DNA of 64,000 bases from Rhodococcus spelaei (GTDB lineage Bacteria > Actinomycetota > Actinomycetes > Mycobacteriales > Mycobacteriaceae): assembly GCF_006704125.1 (NCBI RefSeq), contig NZ_VIGH01000003.1, positions 62,001 to 126,000 of the forward strand. Direction: 5' to 3'. The number at the start of each line of letters is the position of its first letter. The stretch's first letter is position 1. This document shows, one piece after another, positions 17,264 to 25,435 of this stretch. The translations under genes and the position numbers were made by a program. The notes under the pieces were generated by a model, which saw only the letters and a program-made list of their open reading frames with translations, was not told the origin of the DNA and searched no databases.

Positions 17264-17844
17264 CGTTCGACACCCCGGGTGACGCTCGACGACGTCAGCG
17301 CCGTCGCTGCGTCACATGCTCCCCGACGGGCGCTGTCACCGATGTCGACTGTCCACGCAATGAGATCGGGTCCGGCCGCTGCGACGATCTCGCAGACCCT
17401 GTCGTCGGCGGAATGCGCCTCGAACCCCGCAAGCCCTGCGACGGTGAGGTCGGTCGGCTCGAGGTTCGCGCTCGCGGCCGCTGTCCTCTCGACTGCCAAG
17501 GGACTACCTCGATACCACCAGGCCTGCACGTAGCTGCGTGACCCTTCCCAGCGACAGCCGATCGGGTTCTGCACGACCCGAGTCAGCGAGGGCAGGGACG
17601 TTGTCTGTGACACCTCTGCGTCGGTCATCGACGCACACGCCGCGAATCGGAACCCGGAGGCAACCGGCGTGCTCGTCGGTGCGGCGGCGTCGCGGTTCTC
17701 GTCACCCGAGCAGCCCGTGAGCAGGGACGACACCGTCACGATCCCGGAGAACGTCCCGATCACCCCGATGTAGCGCCACCGGTGGCCCCGACGTGGGGCA
17801 CGGATGGCCGTACGGGCGAGGGGCGAGAGCGCTGCTCGGTGCAC
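17260..17844 (-). CDS. DUF3558-like lipoprotein (first of a pair)
   Basis: From GTG 17844 the product is about 194 residues. A basic N-region of about 20 residues is followed by a hydrophobic segment ending in the lipobox LLTGC. The mature domain has FAACASMTDAEVSQTTSLP, IGCRWEG, RVCEIV and GACDAATAL, so at least four cysteines are spaced as in DUF3558 proteins. The start is not certain because upstream in-frame codons continue, but GTG 17844 gives a sensible signal peptide. It shares domain type with the following gene, so the pair probably arose by duplication and has diverged strongly. Confidence 0.72.
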   Translation of the reverse strand: MHRAALSPLARTAIRAPRRGHRWRYIGVIGTFSGIVTVSSLLTGCSGDENRDAAAPTSTPVASGFRFAACASMTDAEVSQTTSLPSLTRVVQNPIGCRWEGSRSYVQAWWYRGSPLAVERTAAASANLEPTDLTVAGLAGFEAHSADDRVCEIVAAAGPDLIAWTVDIGDSARRGACDAATALTSSSVTRGVER

Positions 17845-17971
17845 GCACCCGACTCTATTCCGGCGCCGCGGGAAAAGTGGCTGCCGAGGTCCCGGTATCG
17901 GCACTGGCGATGGGCAGCGTGGTCGGTGTGTCCACCGGTGCACCACGCAGTTCGTCGTCGGACGAGCCGGC

Positions 17972-18790
17972 TCATCCCGGCCGCTGGTCGGTCCGCCGGG
18001 CCCCGACGACGACCGTCGCGCCGACGTCCTCGCCGTGCACCACCCGCGGCACCAGTCCGGCATCGGCGAAGGCCGCCGCGGTCAGCGGTGCCTGCTGCCT
18101 GCTCGTCTCGATCAGCAGGTGTCCGTTCGGTGCCAGCCACGCCGGCGCTCCGGCCGCCACCCTGCGCTGGATGTCCACGCCGTCGGTGCCGCCGTCGAGC
18201 GCGACCCGCGGTTCGTGCAGGCGCGCCTCGGGCGGCATCAGGGCGACCGCGTCGGTAGGCACGTACGGTGCGTTGACGGCGAGCACATCGACGCGGCCGC
18301 GCAGTGCCCCGGGCAGTGCGCCGTAGAGGTCGCCCCGGTGCACCCGACCGCCCGGAAGGTTGCGGCGGGCGCAGGCGACCGCAGCGCCGTCGATGTCGCT
18401 GGCGTGCAACTCGATTCGTGCCAGCGAAGCGACGAGGGCCGCGCCGACCGCTCCCGACCCGCAGCACAGGTCGACCACCACTGGGGGGTTGCGGCCCTCG
18501 CAGTCGCGACTGAGCAACGCAGCGGCTTGGTGCACCAGGAACTCGGTGCGGCGACGTGGGACGAAGACGCCCACGTCGACCGCGATGCGCAGGCCGCGGA
18601 ACTCGGCCCAGCCGAGCACCTGCTCGAGCGGCAGGCCCGCGGTGCGGCGCTCGATCATCGCGGCGAGTTCGGACGGGGTGTTCGCCGCGTCCAGGAGTAG
18701 GCCTGCTTCATCCTCTGCGAAGACGCAGCCTGCGGCACGGAGTGCGCCGACAACGGCCGCGAGATCGAACGGTGAAGCGGAAGCCGTCAT
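17972..18790 (-). CDS. PrmC-related N5-glutamine methyltransferase, NAPY variant
   Basis: This 272-residue class I SAM methyltransferase has a PrmC-like N-terminal helical domain (ERRTAGLPLEQVLGWAEFRGL), the VFVPRRRTEFLV motif, SAM-binding VVDLCCGSGAVGAAL and a catalytic NAPYVP. True PrmC/HemK enzymes have NPPY, where Asn-Pro-Pro-Tyr holds the target glutamine amide. The NAPY change is typical of a described actinobacterial side family of unknown substrate. It therefore probably methylates a different protein glutamine rather than release factors. The ATG has AAAGG 8 nt upstream. The two DUF3558-like lipoprotein genes follow 127 bp downstream. Confidence 0.85.
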   Translation of the reverse strand: MTASASPFDLAAVVGALRAAGCVFAEDEAGLLLDAANTPSELAAMIERRTAGLPLEQVLGWAEFRGLRIAVDVGVFVPRRRTEFLVHQAAALLSRDCEGRNPPVVVDLCCGSGAVGAALVASLARIELHASDIDGAAVACARRNLPGGRVHRGDLYGALPGALRGRVDVLAVNAPYVPTDAVALMPPEARLHEPRVALDGGTDGVDIQRRVAAGAPAWLAPNGHLLIETSRQQAPLTAAAFADAGLVPRVVHGEDVGATVVVGARRTDQRPG

Positions 18791-18879
18791 CAAAGGCCTT
18801 TCGGGAATGCCGAAGGGGCTGCGGACGCACGCTACACCAACGCGTAGGGGTGCGGCGGATAGTGCAGGGTACCTGCATT

Positions 18880-18896
18880 GACGTATAACTAGTCGC
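18880..18896 (+). promoter_or_regulatory. leaderless promoter of first TetR gene
   Basis: TTGACG at 18879-18884 runs directly into TATAAC (18884-18889). A 7-nt spacer then leads to ATG 18897, with no Shine-Dalgarno. The TTGACG...TATAAC words match those at the second TetR gene promoter, so one regulator may act on both. Confidence 0.5.
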
Positions 18897-19583
18897 ATGC
18901 CACGCCCCGCCGCCAAGGACAATCGCGAGGACGCGCCACCGTCGATGGCGCGCTCCTCGCTGCTGCGTGAGCTGCCCTCGACCGAGCGCGGTCTGCGCAC
19001 CCGGTCGGCGTTGATCGCGGCGGCCCGCAAGGTCTTCGAGAAGTCGGGCTACCTCGACACCCGGCTGATCGACATCACCAAGGCGGCCAAGTGCTCGGCG
19101 GGAACGTTCTACACGTACTTCTCCAGCAAGGAGGAGATCTTCGCCGCGGTTCTCGAGCTCGCGCAAGAGGACATGATGCACCCCGGCATGCCGCACGTGG
19201 CCGCCGACGACGACCCGGCCGCGATCATCGAGGCGAGTAACCGGGCGTACTTCGAGGCGTACAAGCGCAACGCCAAGCTGATGGGTCTGCTCGAACAGGT
19301 CGCCAGCGTCGACCCGGAGTTCCGTCGGCTGCGCCAGCAGCGCGCCGACGCGTTCGTGCGACGGAACGCCCGCAGCATCGAGAACCTGCAGGAGCGGGGG
19401 CTCGCTGACGCCGACCTCGATCCGATGCTCGCGTCGCGCGCCCTGTCCGGCATGATCAGCCGCCTCGGGTTCGGGTACTTTGTCGCGCGCGACGGCCAGG
19501 CGGACGGCGCGCAGGTCGACCTGGACGAGGTGATCCGCACCGCCACCCGGTTGTGGGTCAACGCGCTGCGCATCGCGCGCTGA
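18897..19583 (+). CDS. TetR-family regulator, first paralogue of catabolic island
   Basis: The 228-residue regulator has the TetR helix-turn-helix TRSALIAAARKVFEKSGYLDT, IDITKAAKCSAGTFYTYFSSKEE, preceded by a basic extension of about 30 residues. The C-terminal domain contains EASNRAYFEAYKRNAKLMGL and RNARSIENLQ. It is clearly paralogous to the TetR at 20050 (long shared stretches such as LMGLLEQVA and RALSGM). The start is leaderless. A small monooxygenase gene lies 55 bp downstream on the same strand and is probably co-transcribed. The likely effector is an acyl-CoA or hydrophobic acid, judging from the neighbours. Its targets are probably the island promoters carrying GACGCCGGATTCA. Confidence 0.88.
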   Translation: MPRPAAKDNREDAPPSMARSSLLRELPSTERGLRTRSALIAAARKVFEKSGYLDTRLIDITKAAKCSAGTFYTYFSSKEEIFAAVLELAQEDMMHPGMPHVAADDDPAAIIEASNRAYFEAYKRNAKLMGLLEQVASVDPEFRRLRQQRADAFVRRNARSIENLQERGLADADLDPMLASRALSGMISRLGFGYFVARDGQADGAQVDLDEVIRTATRLWVNALRIAR

Positions 19584-19638
19584 ACTCCACATCGACGCCG
19601 AATTACATGCAGCCACACATCAACCCCGAGGAGAACAC

Positions 19639-19926
19639 ATGATCGCCGTCATCGCAGTGATGACCGTCAAGGACGGAAGCGGAGCGGAGTTCGAGGCCGT
19701 CGTCGCCGAGCTCGCTGCCCAGGTGCGGGCGAACGAGGAGGGCACCCCACTGTTCCAGCTCACCCGCTCGAAGGCCGATCCGAACATCTACAAGTTCATG
19801 GAGCTCTACCGCGACGGCGACGCCATCAAGGCGCACGCCTCCACCGAGTACTTCACGGCCGCGTTCAAGGCGATGGCGCCGTTGCTCGTAGGTGAGCCGC
19901 AGATCGAGTACCTGGACGCGCTCTGA
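19639..19926 (+). CDS. ABM-domain (quinol-monooxygenase-like) small protein
   Basis: This 95-residue ferredoxin-like protein belongs to the antibiotic biosynthesis monooxygenase family (YgiN-like): a VIAVMTVKDGSGAEFEAVV first strand and helix, EGTPLFQLTRSKADPNIYKFMELYRD, and a HASTEYFTAAFKAMAPLL helix. The conserved YxFxExYxD-like stretch is recognisable. Members oxidise quinols or phenolic substrates without cofactor, or act only as small-molecule binding proteins. GAGGAG precedes the ATG by 8 nt. It lies between the two paralogous TetR genes. A degenerate version of the island motif (GACGCCGAATTACATG) lies just upstream at 19594-19609. Confidence 0.85.
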   Translation: MIAVIAVMTVKDGSGAEFEAVVAELAAQVRANEEGTPLFQLTRSKADPNIYKFMELYRDGDAIKAHASTEYFTAAFKAMAPLLVGEPQIEYLDAL

Positions 19927-19942
19927 GCTGATCGGGACACCC

Positions 19943-19973
19943 GCGACGGGCCTCCGGCTGCCGGGGGCCCGCC
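19943..19973. terminator. imperfect hairpin terminator
   Basis: CGGGCCTCCGG and CCGGGGGCCCG (19947-19957 and 19961-19971) pair with one mismatch around a 3-nt loop, just after the small monooxygenase gene. Confidence 0.6.
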
Positions 19974-20013
19974 GCGTTCCGCGCGGATCGAGTGTCGCGA
20001 GCTGGTGATTCAA

Positions 20014-20043
20014 GTCGAACTTGACGCCGGATTCATGTATAAC
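20014..20043 (+). promoter_or_regulatory. operator-like motif and -10 of second TetR gene
   Basis: GTCGAAC (20014-20020), TTGACGCCGG (20021-20030), ATTCATG (20031-20037) and TATAAC (20038-20043) run together, then 6 nt to ATG 20050. The block matches the perfect inverted repeat at 21312-21335 at most positions. It covers the promoter, so autorepression is likely. Confidence 0.55.
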
Positions 20044-20049
20044 CGGGAG

Positions 20050-20742
20050 ATGGACGCGATTGCGTACGTACGGGATTCCGGCGACGGACCGACCTCGATG
20101 GTGCCGCCGGACCTGCTGCGGGATCCGCCGGCCACCGCGCGCGGAGTCCGCACCCGGGCCGCGCTCGTCGCGGCGGCGAGGGCGGTGTTCGAACGCGACG
20201 GATACCTCGAGACCCGGCTGACCGACATCGCCAAGCGGGCGCGGTGTGCGACGGGAACCTTCTACACCTACTTCGCCAACAAGGAAGAGGTCTTCGCTGC
20301 CGTCCTCGAGGAAGCGCAGCAGGAGATGATGCATCCCGGAATGGACCGGGTGCAGGGTTCGGACGACCCGTACGCCGTACTGGAGGCGAGTAACCGGGCC
20401 TACCTTGCGGCATACCGGCGCAACGCCCAGTTGATGGGGTTGCTCGAGCAGGTCGCGCACGTGGACCCGAGCTTCAGGGAGTTTCGCACCCGACGGGCGG
20501 AGGCGTTCATCCGGCGCAACGCACGCGGTATCGCGGACCTGCAGGCGCGGTCGATCGTCGATCCGGAGGTGGATCCGCTGATGGCGTCGAGGGCGCTGTC
20601 CGGCATGGTCAGCCGGCTCGCGTACGCAGTTTTCGTGCTGGGGGAGGCGGGTGAGGGCGGCGTGGAGTTCGACTTCGACGCGCTCGTCTTCACGGTCACC
20701 CGGCTGTGGGCGAACGCCCTGCGGTTCCCCGACTGCCGCTGA
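20050..20742 (+). CDS. TetR-family regulator, second paralogue of catabolic island
   Basis: The 230-residue product has helix-turn-helix TRAALVAAARAVFERDGYLET, TDIAKRARCATGTFYTYFANKEE and a C-terminal domain very similar to the paralogue at 18897 (EASNRAYLAAYRRNAQLMGL, RNARGIADLQ, DPLMASRALSGM). ATG 20050 was chosen because the -10 TATAAC ends 6 nt before it. Upstream in-frame starts (20005, 20035) would place the operator inside the gene. It sits directly beside the divergently expressed MaoC and SDR genes and is the best candidate for their repressor. Confidence 0.88.
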   Translation: MDAIAYVRDSGDGPTSMVPPDLLRDPPATARGVRTRAALVAAARAVFERDGYLETRLTDIAKRARCATGTFYTYFANKEEVFAAVLEEAQQEMMHPGMDRVQGSDDPYAVLEASNRAYLAAYRRNAQLMGLLEQVAHVDPSFREFRTRRAEAFIRRNARGIADLQARSIVDPEVDPLMASRALSGMVSRLAYAVFVLGEAGEGGVEFDFDALVFTVTRLWANALRFPDCR

Positions 20743-20763
20743 GCGACGATCGAAGGTAGCGGT

Positions 20764-21243
20764 TCAGGACGCGGCGACGACGCGGGCCAGGGACTCGGCG
20801 ACCAGCACCGGCTTGTCCGAGCCGTCGCGCTCGACCACCTGGCTCATCGTGACCTGAATGCCGCCGCCGACCTCCTCGGCGGAGATGATGGTGGCGCGCA
20901 TGCGGATTCGCGAACCGACCGGGACCGGCGCGGGGAAACGCACCTTGTTGTAGCCGTAGTTGAGGCTGTGGGTGAAGCCGTCGAAGGCCATCAGTTGCGA
21001 GGACAGGTGCGGGCCGAGGGACAGGCTGAACAGGCCGTGCGCAATCGTCCCGCCGAGCGGGCTGGCCGCGGCCCTCTCCACGTCGATGTGGATCCACTGG
21101 TGGTCGTCGGTCGCGTCCGCGAACGCGTTGACGCGCTCCTGGGTGACGTCGTACCACTCGGTGGGGCCGAGTTCGGCGCCGATCAGTTCGGTCAGGTCGC
21201 CGGCCGTGGTCGGGCGGACGGGAAGCGCAGTGGTGTCGATCAT
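20764..21243 (-). CDS. MaoC-family (R)-enoyl-CoA hydratase, HtdZ-like
   Basis: This 159-residue hot-dog hydratase hydrates 2-enoyl-CoA to (R)-3-hydroxyacyl-CoA. The catalytic hydratase-2 motif is clear: VNAFADATDDHQWIHID (Asp and His catalytic pair), then GGTIAHGLFSLSL, YGYNKVRFPAPVPVGSRI. The order and length closely resemble mycobacterial HtdZ (Rv0130) as I recall it. It reads away from the catabolic operon, across a 150-bp divergent promoter that contains a perfect 7+7 inverted repeat. It is expected to be co-regulated with the dehydrogenase operon and to process its enoyl-CoA product. It converges on the TetR gene with a gap of 21 bp. Confidence 0.92.
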   Translation of the reverse strand: MIDTTALPVRPTTAGDLTELIGAELGPTEWYDVTQERVNAFADATDDHQWIHIDVERAAASPLGGTIAHGLFSLSLGPHLSSQLMAFDGFTHSLNYGYNKVRFPAPVPVGSRIRMRATIISAEEVGGGIQVTMSQVVERDGSDKPVLVAESLARVVAAS

Positions 21244-21311
21244 GATTCTCCCTGTATGTCGCAGGTCAACGAGGGTGTCGGTGGGCGGGTCCGGATTCGG
21301 ACCGGCCAGAG

Positions 21312-21335
21312 GTTGAATATGACGCCGGATTCAAC
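21312..21335. promoter_or_regulatory. operator: perfect inverted repeat GTTGAAT-N10-ATTCAAC
   Basis: GTTGAAT (21312-21318) and ATTCAAC (21329-21335) flank ATGACGCCGG in the divergent gap between the MaoC gene and the SDR operon. TATACAT follows at once on the plus strand and fits a -10. The central GACGCCGGATTCA is shared exactly with the second TetR promoter and nearly with the sequence at 19594. This is the best-defined candidate TetR operator in the window. Confidence 0.65.
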
Positions 21336-21393
21336 TATACATGACGGAGAGACCTGGATCACGTACGCCACCCACACGAAAGAGGGACTCGGA

Positions 21394-22212
21394 GTGAAGG
21401 TTGCAGGCAAGGTTGCCATCGTCACCGGCGGCGGGGGAGGCATCGGCGGCGCGCTAGCGGAGGCCTTGACCGCGGCGGGTGCCCGCGTCGTCGTGGCGGA
21501 CCTCGACGCGTCCACCGCGCAGGCCGTTGCCGACAAGATCAACGCCGAGCGCCCCGAGACCGCGGTCGCCGCCGGCGCGGACGTGTCCGACACCGACCAG
21601 ATCCGAGGGCTGATCGCCCTGGCGGAGGGCGAGTTCGGCCCTGTCGAGATGTACTTTGCCAACGCCGGCATCACCGGTGCGCCCGGCCTCGAGGCCGACG
21701 AGGCGGCGTGGGACCTGTCACTCGACGTGAACCTGCGGGCACACATCCGCGCCGCGCAATTGCTCGTTCCCGGCTGGCTCGAGCGCGGAGAGGGCTACTT
21801 CGTGAGCACCGCGTCGGCCGCCGGACTGCTCACGCAGATCGGGTCCGCCACCTACGCGGTCACCAAGCACGCCGCGGTCGGCTTCGCCGAATGGCTCAAT
21901 GTCACTTACGGCGACCGCGGAATCCGAGTCAGCTGCCTGTGTCCGATGGGCGTCAACACCAAACTGCTGTACTCGGGAGAGGAGTCCGGCGAGGGGCTCG
22001 GCGTCGCCGCGACTCGGGCCGTGACGTCCGCGGGCGACGTGCTCGAACCCGCCCAGGTCGCCGCCGATGTGCTCGCCGCCGTGGACGAGGAGCGCTTCCT
22101 GATCCTGCCGCACGCCAACGTACTGGACATGTACCGGCAGAAGGGATCCGACTACGACCGCTGGCTGCGCGGCATGCGCAGGTACCAGGCTTCGCTGCTG
22201 GGGCAGGGCTGA
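21394..22212 (+). CDS. short-chain dehydrogenase/reductase (first of island)
   Basis: This is a classical SDR of about 272 residues: VAIVTGGGGGIGGAL cofactor loop, VADLD after beta-2 (an acidic residue favouring NAD), FANAGITG instead of the usual NNAG, Ser in VSTASAAGLL, and the catalytic Tyr-x-x-x-Lys in SATYAVTKHA. The C-terminus is longer than minimal SDRs (VLDMYRQKGSDYDRWLRGM). GTG 21394 with GAGGG upstream is the chosen start. It leads the rightward operon that includes the ACAD10/11-type pair and would interconvert a hydroxy/keto group on the substrate. The gap to the dehydrogenase (22213-22349) holds no gene, only the AGGAG before ATG 22350. Confidence 0.88.
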   Translation: MKVAGKVAIVTGGGGGIGGALAEALTAAGARVVVADLDASTAQAVADKINAERPETAVAAGADVSDTDQIRGLIALAEGEFGPVEMYFANAGITGAPGLEADEAAWDLSLDVNLRAHIRAAQLLVPGWLERGEGYFVSTASAAGLLTQIGSATYAVTKHAAVGFAEWLNVTYGDRGIRVSCLCPMGVNTKLLYSGEESGEGLGVAATRAVTSAGDVLEPAQVAADVLAAVDEERFLILPHANVLDMYRQKGSDYDRWLRGMRRYQASLLGQG

Positions 22213-22349
22213 TGGATTCGCTGGTCCTCGCAGAGGCACGCGGTAACTGATGCTCGCCGCCTTCCGCGGCCCCGACGTCGTGGAAGGCGTCGCCAGCCAC
22301 CTCGACCGACGAACCCCGAATTTTCCCTCCCTACCCGTCAGGAGTTCAC

Positions 22350-23576
22350 ATGTCACTGTTTGACATCTCGGACAAGGCAAAGCAGCTCGAGGTCGAGCTG
22401 CTCGACTTCATGGAGTCGCACGTCTACCCGGCCGAGGCCGTCTACGACGAGCAGATGCGCGAGTCCGGCAACCCGCACTTCCAGCCCCCGATCCTCGAGG
22501 AGCTCAAGGACGAGGCCAAGAAGCGGGGCCTGTGGAACCTCTTCCACCCGCACCCCGGCACCGGCGCGGGCCTGACCAACCTCGAGTACGCGCCCCTCGC
22601 AGAGATCATGGGCCGCAGCCACATTGCCTCGGAGGCGTGCAACTGCAACGCCCCCGACACCGGCAACATGGAGGTCCTCGAGCTCTTCGGCACCGAGGAG
22701 CACAAGAAGAAGTACCTCGAGCCGCTGCTCGACGGCACCATGGCGTCCGCGTTCGCGATGACCGAGCCGCGGGTCGCCAGCTCGGATGCCACCAACGTCG
22801 AGCTGTCGATGGTCAAGGACGGCGACGAGTACGTCCTCAACGGCCGGAAGTGGTTCGCCTCCAACGCCCTGCACCAGAACTGCAAGGTGATGATCGTGAT
22901 GGGCAAGACCGATCCGACTGCACCCACGCACCGCCAGCAGTCGATGATGGTCGTGCCGATCGACGCCCCCGGCGTCACCGTGATGCGCGGGCTGCCCGTC
23001 TTCGGCTACCAGGACCGCGAGGGCCATGCCGAGATCGACTTCGCGGACGTCCGGGTTCCCGCGAAGGACGTACTCAAGGGTGAGGGCGAGGGCTTCGCGA
23101 TCAGCCAGGCCCGCCTCGGACCCGGCCGCATCCACCACTGCATGCGGGCCATCGGCATGGCCGAGCGCGCACTCGAACTGATGTGCAAGCGCGCGCAGTC
23201 CCGGGTCACCTTCGGCAAGCCGGTCGCCGACAACGCCAACATTCAGGACTGGATCGCCGAGGCGCGCATCGACATCGAGATGATCCGCCTGCTCACGCTC
23301 AAGGCCGCCTACCTGATGGACACCGTCGGCAACAAGGAGGCGCAGACCGAGATCGCCGCGATCAAGGTCGCCGCCCCGAACATCGCCCTCAAGATCGTCG
23401 ACCGCGCGATCCAGGTGCACGGCGGCGCCGGCGTCACCGACGACTTCCCGCTCGCGATGGCGTACGCGCACCTGCGCACCCTGCGCCTGGCCGACGGCCC
23501 GGACGAGGTGCACAAGCGCGCCATCGCCCGCCGCGAGCTGCGCCAGTACCGCGACCGGCGACCCGAAGGACTGTGA
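22350..23576 (+). CDS. ACAD10/11-type acyl-CoA dehydrogenase-like protein
   Basis: This 408-residue acyl-CoA dehydrogenase-fold flavoprotein clearly belongs to the ACAD10/11/FadE2 subgroup. Diagnostic stretches are [51 protein letters not shown] and the C-terminal LADGPDEVH. The position of the catalytic Glu of ordinary dehydrogenases (YEG) is Asp382 in ADG, as in human ACAD11. In mammalian ACAD10/11 and bacterial levulinate catabolism such proteins act after a kinase on 4-phosphoacyl-CoA, eliminating phosphate rather than performing simple dehydrogenation. The kinase gene lies two genes downstream in the same operon. AGGAG is well placed before ATG 22350. Confidence 0.93.
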   Translation: MSLFDISDKAKQLEVELLDFMESHVYPAEAVYDEQMRESGNPHFQPPILEELKDEAKKRGLWNLFHPHPGTGAGLTNLEYAPLAEIMGRSHIASEACNCNAPDTGNMEVLELFGTEEHKKKYLEPLLDGTMASAFAMTEPRVASSDATNVELSMVKDGDEYVLNGRKWFASNALHQNCKVMIVMGKTDPTAPTHRQQSMMVVPIDAPGVTVMRGLPVFGYQDREGHAEIDFADVRVPAKDVLKGEGEGFAISQARLGPGRIHHCMRAIGMAERALELMCKRAQSRVTFGKPVADNANIQDWIAEARIDIEMIRLLTLKAAYLMDTVGNKEAQTEIAAIKVAAPNIALKIVDRAIQVHGGAGVTDDFPLAMAYAHLRTLRLADGPDEVHKRAIARRELRQYRDRRPEGL

Positions 23577-23578
23577 CC

Positions 23579-24361
23579 ATGACGAATTCGGACCTGACCG
23601 GAAAGACCGCGATCGTCACCGGTGCCTCCCGCGGCATCGGCCTGGCGACGGCGCAGGCCCTCGCCACCGCCGGCGCGAACGTCGTACTGACCTCGCGCAA
23701 GCAAGAGGCTGCCGATGCGGCCGCCGCGCAGATCGTCGGCAGCGCCATCGGTGTCGGCGCGCACGCCGTCGAGGAGGACCAGGCTCGCGCGTGCATCGAG
23801 CGCACCCTCGAGACGTTCGGCAGCCTCGACATCCTGGTCAACAACGCCGGCACCAACCCGGCTTTCGGGCCGCTGGTCAACCAGGACCACGGCCGGTTCG
23901 CGAAGACCATGGACGTGAACCTGTGGGCTCCGCTGCTGTGGACCGGACTGGCGACCGAGGCGTGGATGGGCGCGCACGGCGGCTCGGTCATCAACACAGC
24001 CTCGATCGGCGGGCTGGGCCACGAGGCCGGAATCGGGATGTACAACGCGTCCAAGGCCGCGCTGATCTACGTGACCAAGCAACTGGCACTGGAGCTTTCG
24101 CCGCGAATTCGGGTCAACGCGGTCGCACCCGGGGTGGTGCGCACCAAGCTGGCCGAGGCGCTGTGGAAGGAACACGAGGCGCAGGTCTCGGCGTCCACCG
24201 CTCTGAACAGGATCGGCGAACCCGACGACGTGGCCTCGGCGATCGCCTTCCTGGCCTCGGACGCGGCGAGCTGGATCACCGGCGAGACCATGGTGATCGA
24301 CGGCGGACAGCGCCTCGGCGACGCCCTCCAGTACCGGAGCGGAGCGTCCGTCGGTGTCTGA
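23579..24361 (+). CDS. short-chain dehydrogenase/reductase (second of island)
   Basis: This 260-residue classical SDR has TAIVTGASRGIGLATAQAL, VVLTSRK after beta-2 (basic, favouring NADP), LVNNAGTNPAFGPL, NTASIGGLG, the catalytic MYNASKAAL (Tyr-x-x-x-Lys) and GETMVIDGGQRL. The ATG is 2 bp after the dehydrogenase stop, and its end overlaps the kinase start by 8 bp, so it is in the middle of a tightly coupled three-gene unit. A likely role is oxidation or reduction of the hydroxyl group handled by the kinase and ACAD-like pair. The substrate is unknown. Confidence 0.9.
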   Translation: MTNSDLTGKTAIVTGASRGIGLATAQALATAGANVVLTSRKQEAADAAAAQIVGSAIGVGAHAVEEDQARACIERTLETFGSLDILVNNAGTNPAFGPLVNQDHGRFAKTMDVNLWAPLLWTGLATEAWMGAHGGSVINTASIGGLGHEAGIGMYNASKAALIYVTKQLALELSPRIRVNAVAPGVVRTKLAEALWKEHEAQVSASTALNRIGEPDDVASAIAFLASDAASWITGETMVIDGGQRLGDALQYRSGASVGV

Positions 24362-25394
24362 TGCCGTGCAGGAGATCGTCGGGATCGACCCGGTCGCGGT
24401 CACCCGCTGGGTCGACGACCTCGGAATCGAGTTCACCGGTCCGCTGAGTTTCGACCGGATCGGCCTCGGCCAGTCCAATCTGACCTTCCTGGTCCGCGAC
24501 ACCGAGGGCCGACGCTGGGTGCTGCGGCGGCCGCCGCTCGGGCACCTGCTGGCCTCGGCCCACGACGTGGTCCGCGAGGCGAGGATCATGTCCGCGCTCG
24601 CCGACACCGACGTGCCGGCGCCCCGGATCTTCGGTGTCGCACAGGATCCGGCGATCTCCGACGTGCCGCTGGTGCTGATGGAGTTCATCGACGGCCAGGT
24701 CGTCGACACGATGGAGATCGCGCGGTCGCTGACCCCGCAGCGGCGCCGCGAGATCGCGATGTCGTTGCCGCGCACCCTCGCGAAGATCCACGCGGTGAAC
24801 CTCGACGAGGTCGGTCTGTCCGACCTCGCGAGCCACAAGCCGTACGCGGCCCGCCAGCTCAAGCGCTGGGCGGGTCAGTGGGAGCAGTCCAAGACCCGGG
24901 AGCTGCCCGCGCTCGACGACCTCACCCGACGGCTGGTGGCCGCGATGCCGGAGCAGCGTGAGCTGTCGCTGGTGCACGGCGACTTCCACCTCCGCAACGT
25001 GATCGTCTCCCGCGACAACGGCGAGGTCATCGGTGCGCTCGACTGGGAGCTGTCCACCCTCGGAGATCCGTTGGCGGACATGGGATCCATGCTCGCCTAT
25101 TGGCCCGAGCCGGGTGAAGACACCGGGGGAGACTTCCCGGCTTCCACCCTCGAGGGCTTCCCGAACCGAGCCGAGGTCGCCCAGATCTACCTGGACGAGA
25201 CCGGGCGGGACCCGCAGGCCCTCAAGTTCTGGCACACGCTGGGGCTGTGGAAGGTCTCGATCATCGCCGAGGGCGTGATGCGGCGGGCGAGGGACAACCC
25301 CGCGAACAAGGCCGCGGCGGGCACGCCGACCGTCGAGCGAATCGATGCGTTGGTGCACAAGGCCCGCGAAATTGCCGACGCGGCAGGCATTTAG
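24354..25394 (+). CDS. APH-type phosphotransferase (ACAD10/11 kinase-domain-like)
   Basis: This 346-residue aminoglycoside-phosphotransferase-fold kinase has GQSNLTFLV (nucleotide loop), the Lys/Arg stretch VLRRPPLGHLLASAHDVVREARIM, the catalytic Brenner motif LVHGDFHLRNVIV (His208, Asp210, Asn215) and the metal-binding IGALDWELSTLGDPLAD. These stretches are those of the kinase domain fused to the dehydrogenase in human ACAD10/11 and of LvaA-type kinases that phosphorylate 4-hydroxyacyl-CoA. It is not an antibiotic-resistance enzyme by context. GTG 24354 overlaps the preceding SDR stop by 8 bp. The kinase and the ACAD-like enzyme in this operon together make a split ACAD10/11. Confidence 0.92.
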   Translation: MSDAVQEIVGIDPVAVTRWVDDLGIEFTGPLSFDRIGLGQSNLTFLVRDTEGRRWVLRRPPLGHLLASAHDVVREARIMSALADTDVPAPRIFGVAQDPAISDVPLVLMEFIDGQVVDTMEIARSLTPQRRREIAMSLPRTLAKIHAVNLDEVGLSDLASHKPYAARQLKRWAGQWEQSKTRELPALDDLTRRLVAAMPEQRELSLVHGDFHLRNVIVSRDNGEVIGALDWELSTLGDPLADMGSMLAYWPEPGEDTGGDFPASTLEGFPNRAEVAQIYLDETGRDPQALKFWHTLGLWKVSIIAEGVMRRARDNPANKAAAGTPTVERIDALVHKAREIADAAGI

Positions 25395-25435
25395 ACACAC
25401 CCGCGGTATTTCCTTTCGAGTAGGAGTGATCATCC

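Noticed and set aside
24354-25394. Aminoglycoside resistance gene
   Set aside because: The APH fold and HGDFHLRN motif are shared, but the gene is embedded and overlapping in a catabolic operon with an ACAD10/11-type protein, so a metabolic kinase is much more likely.
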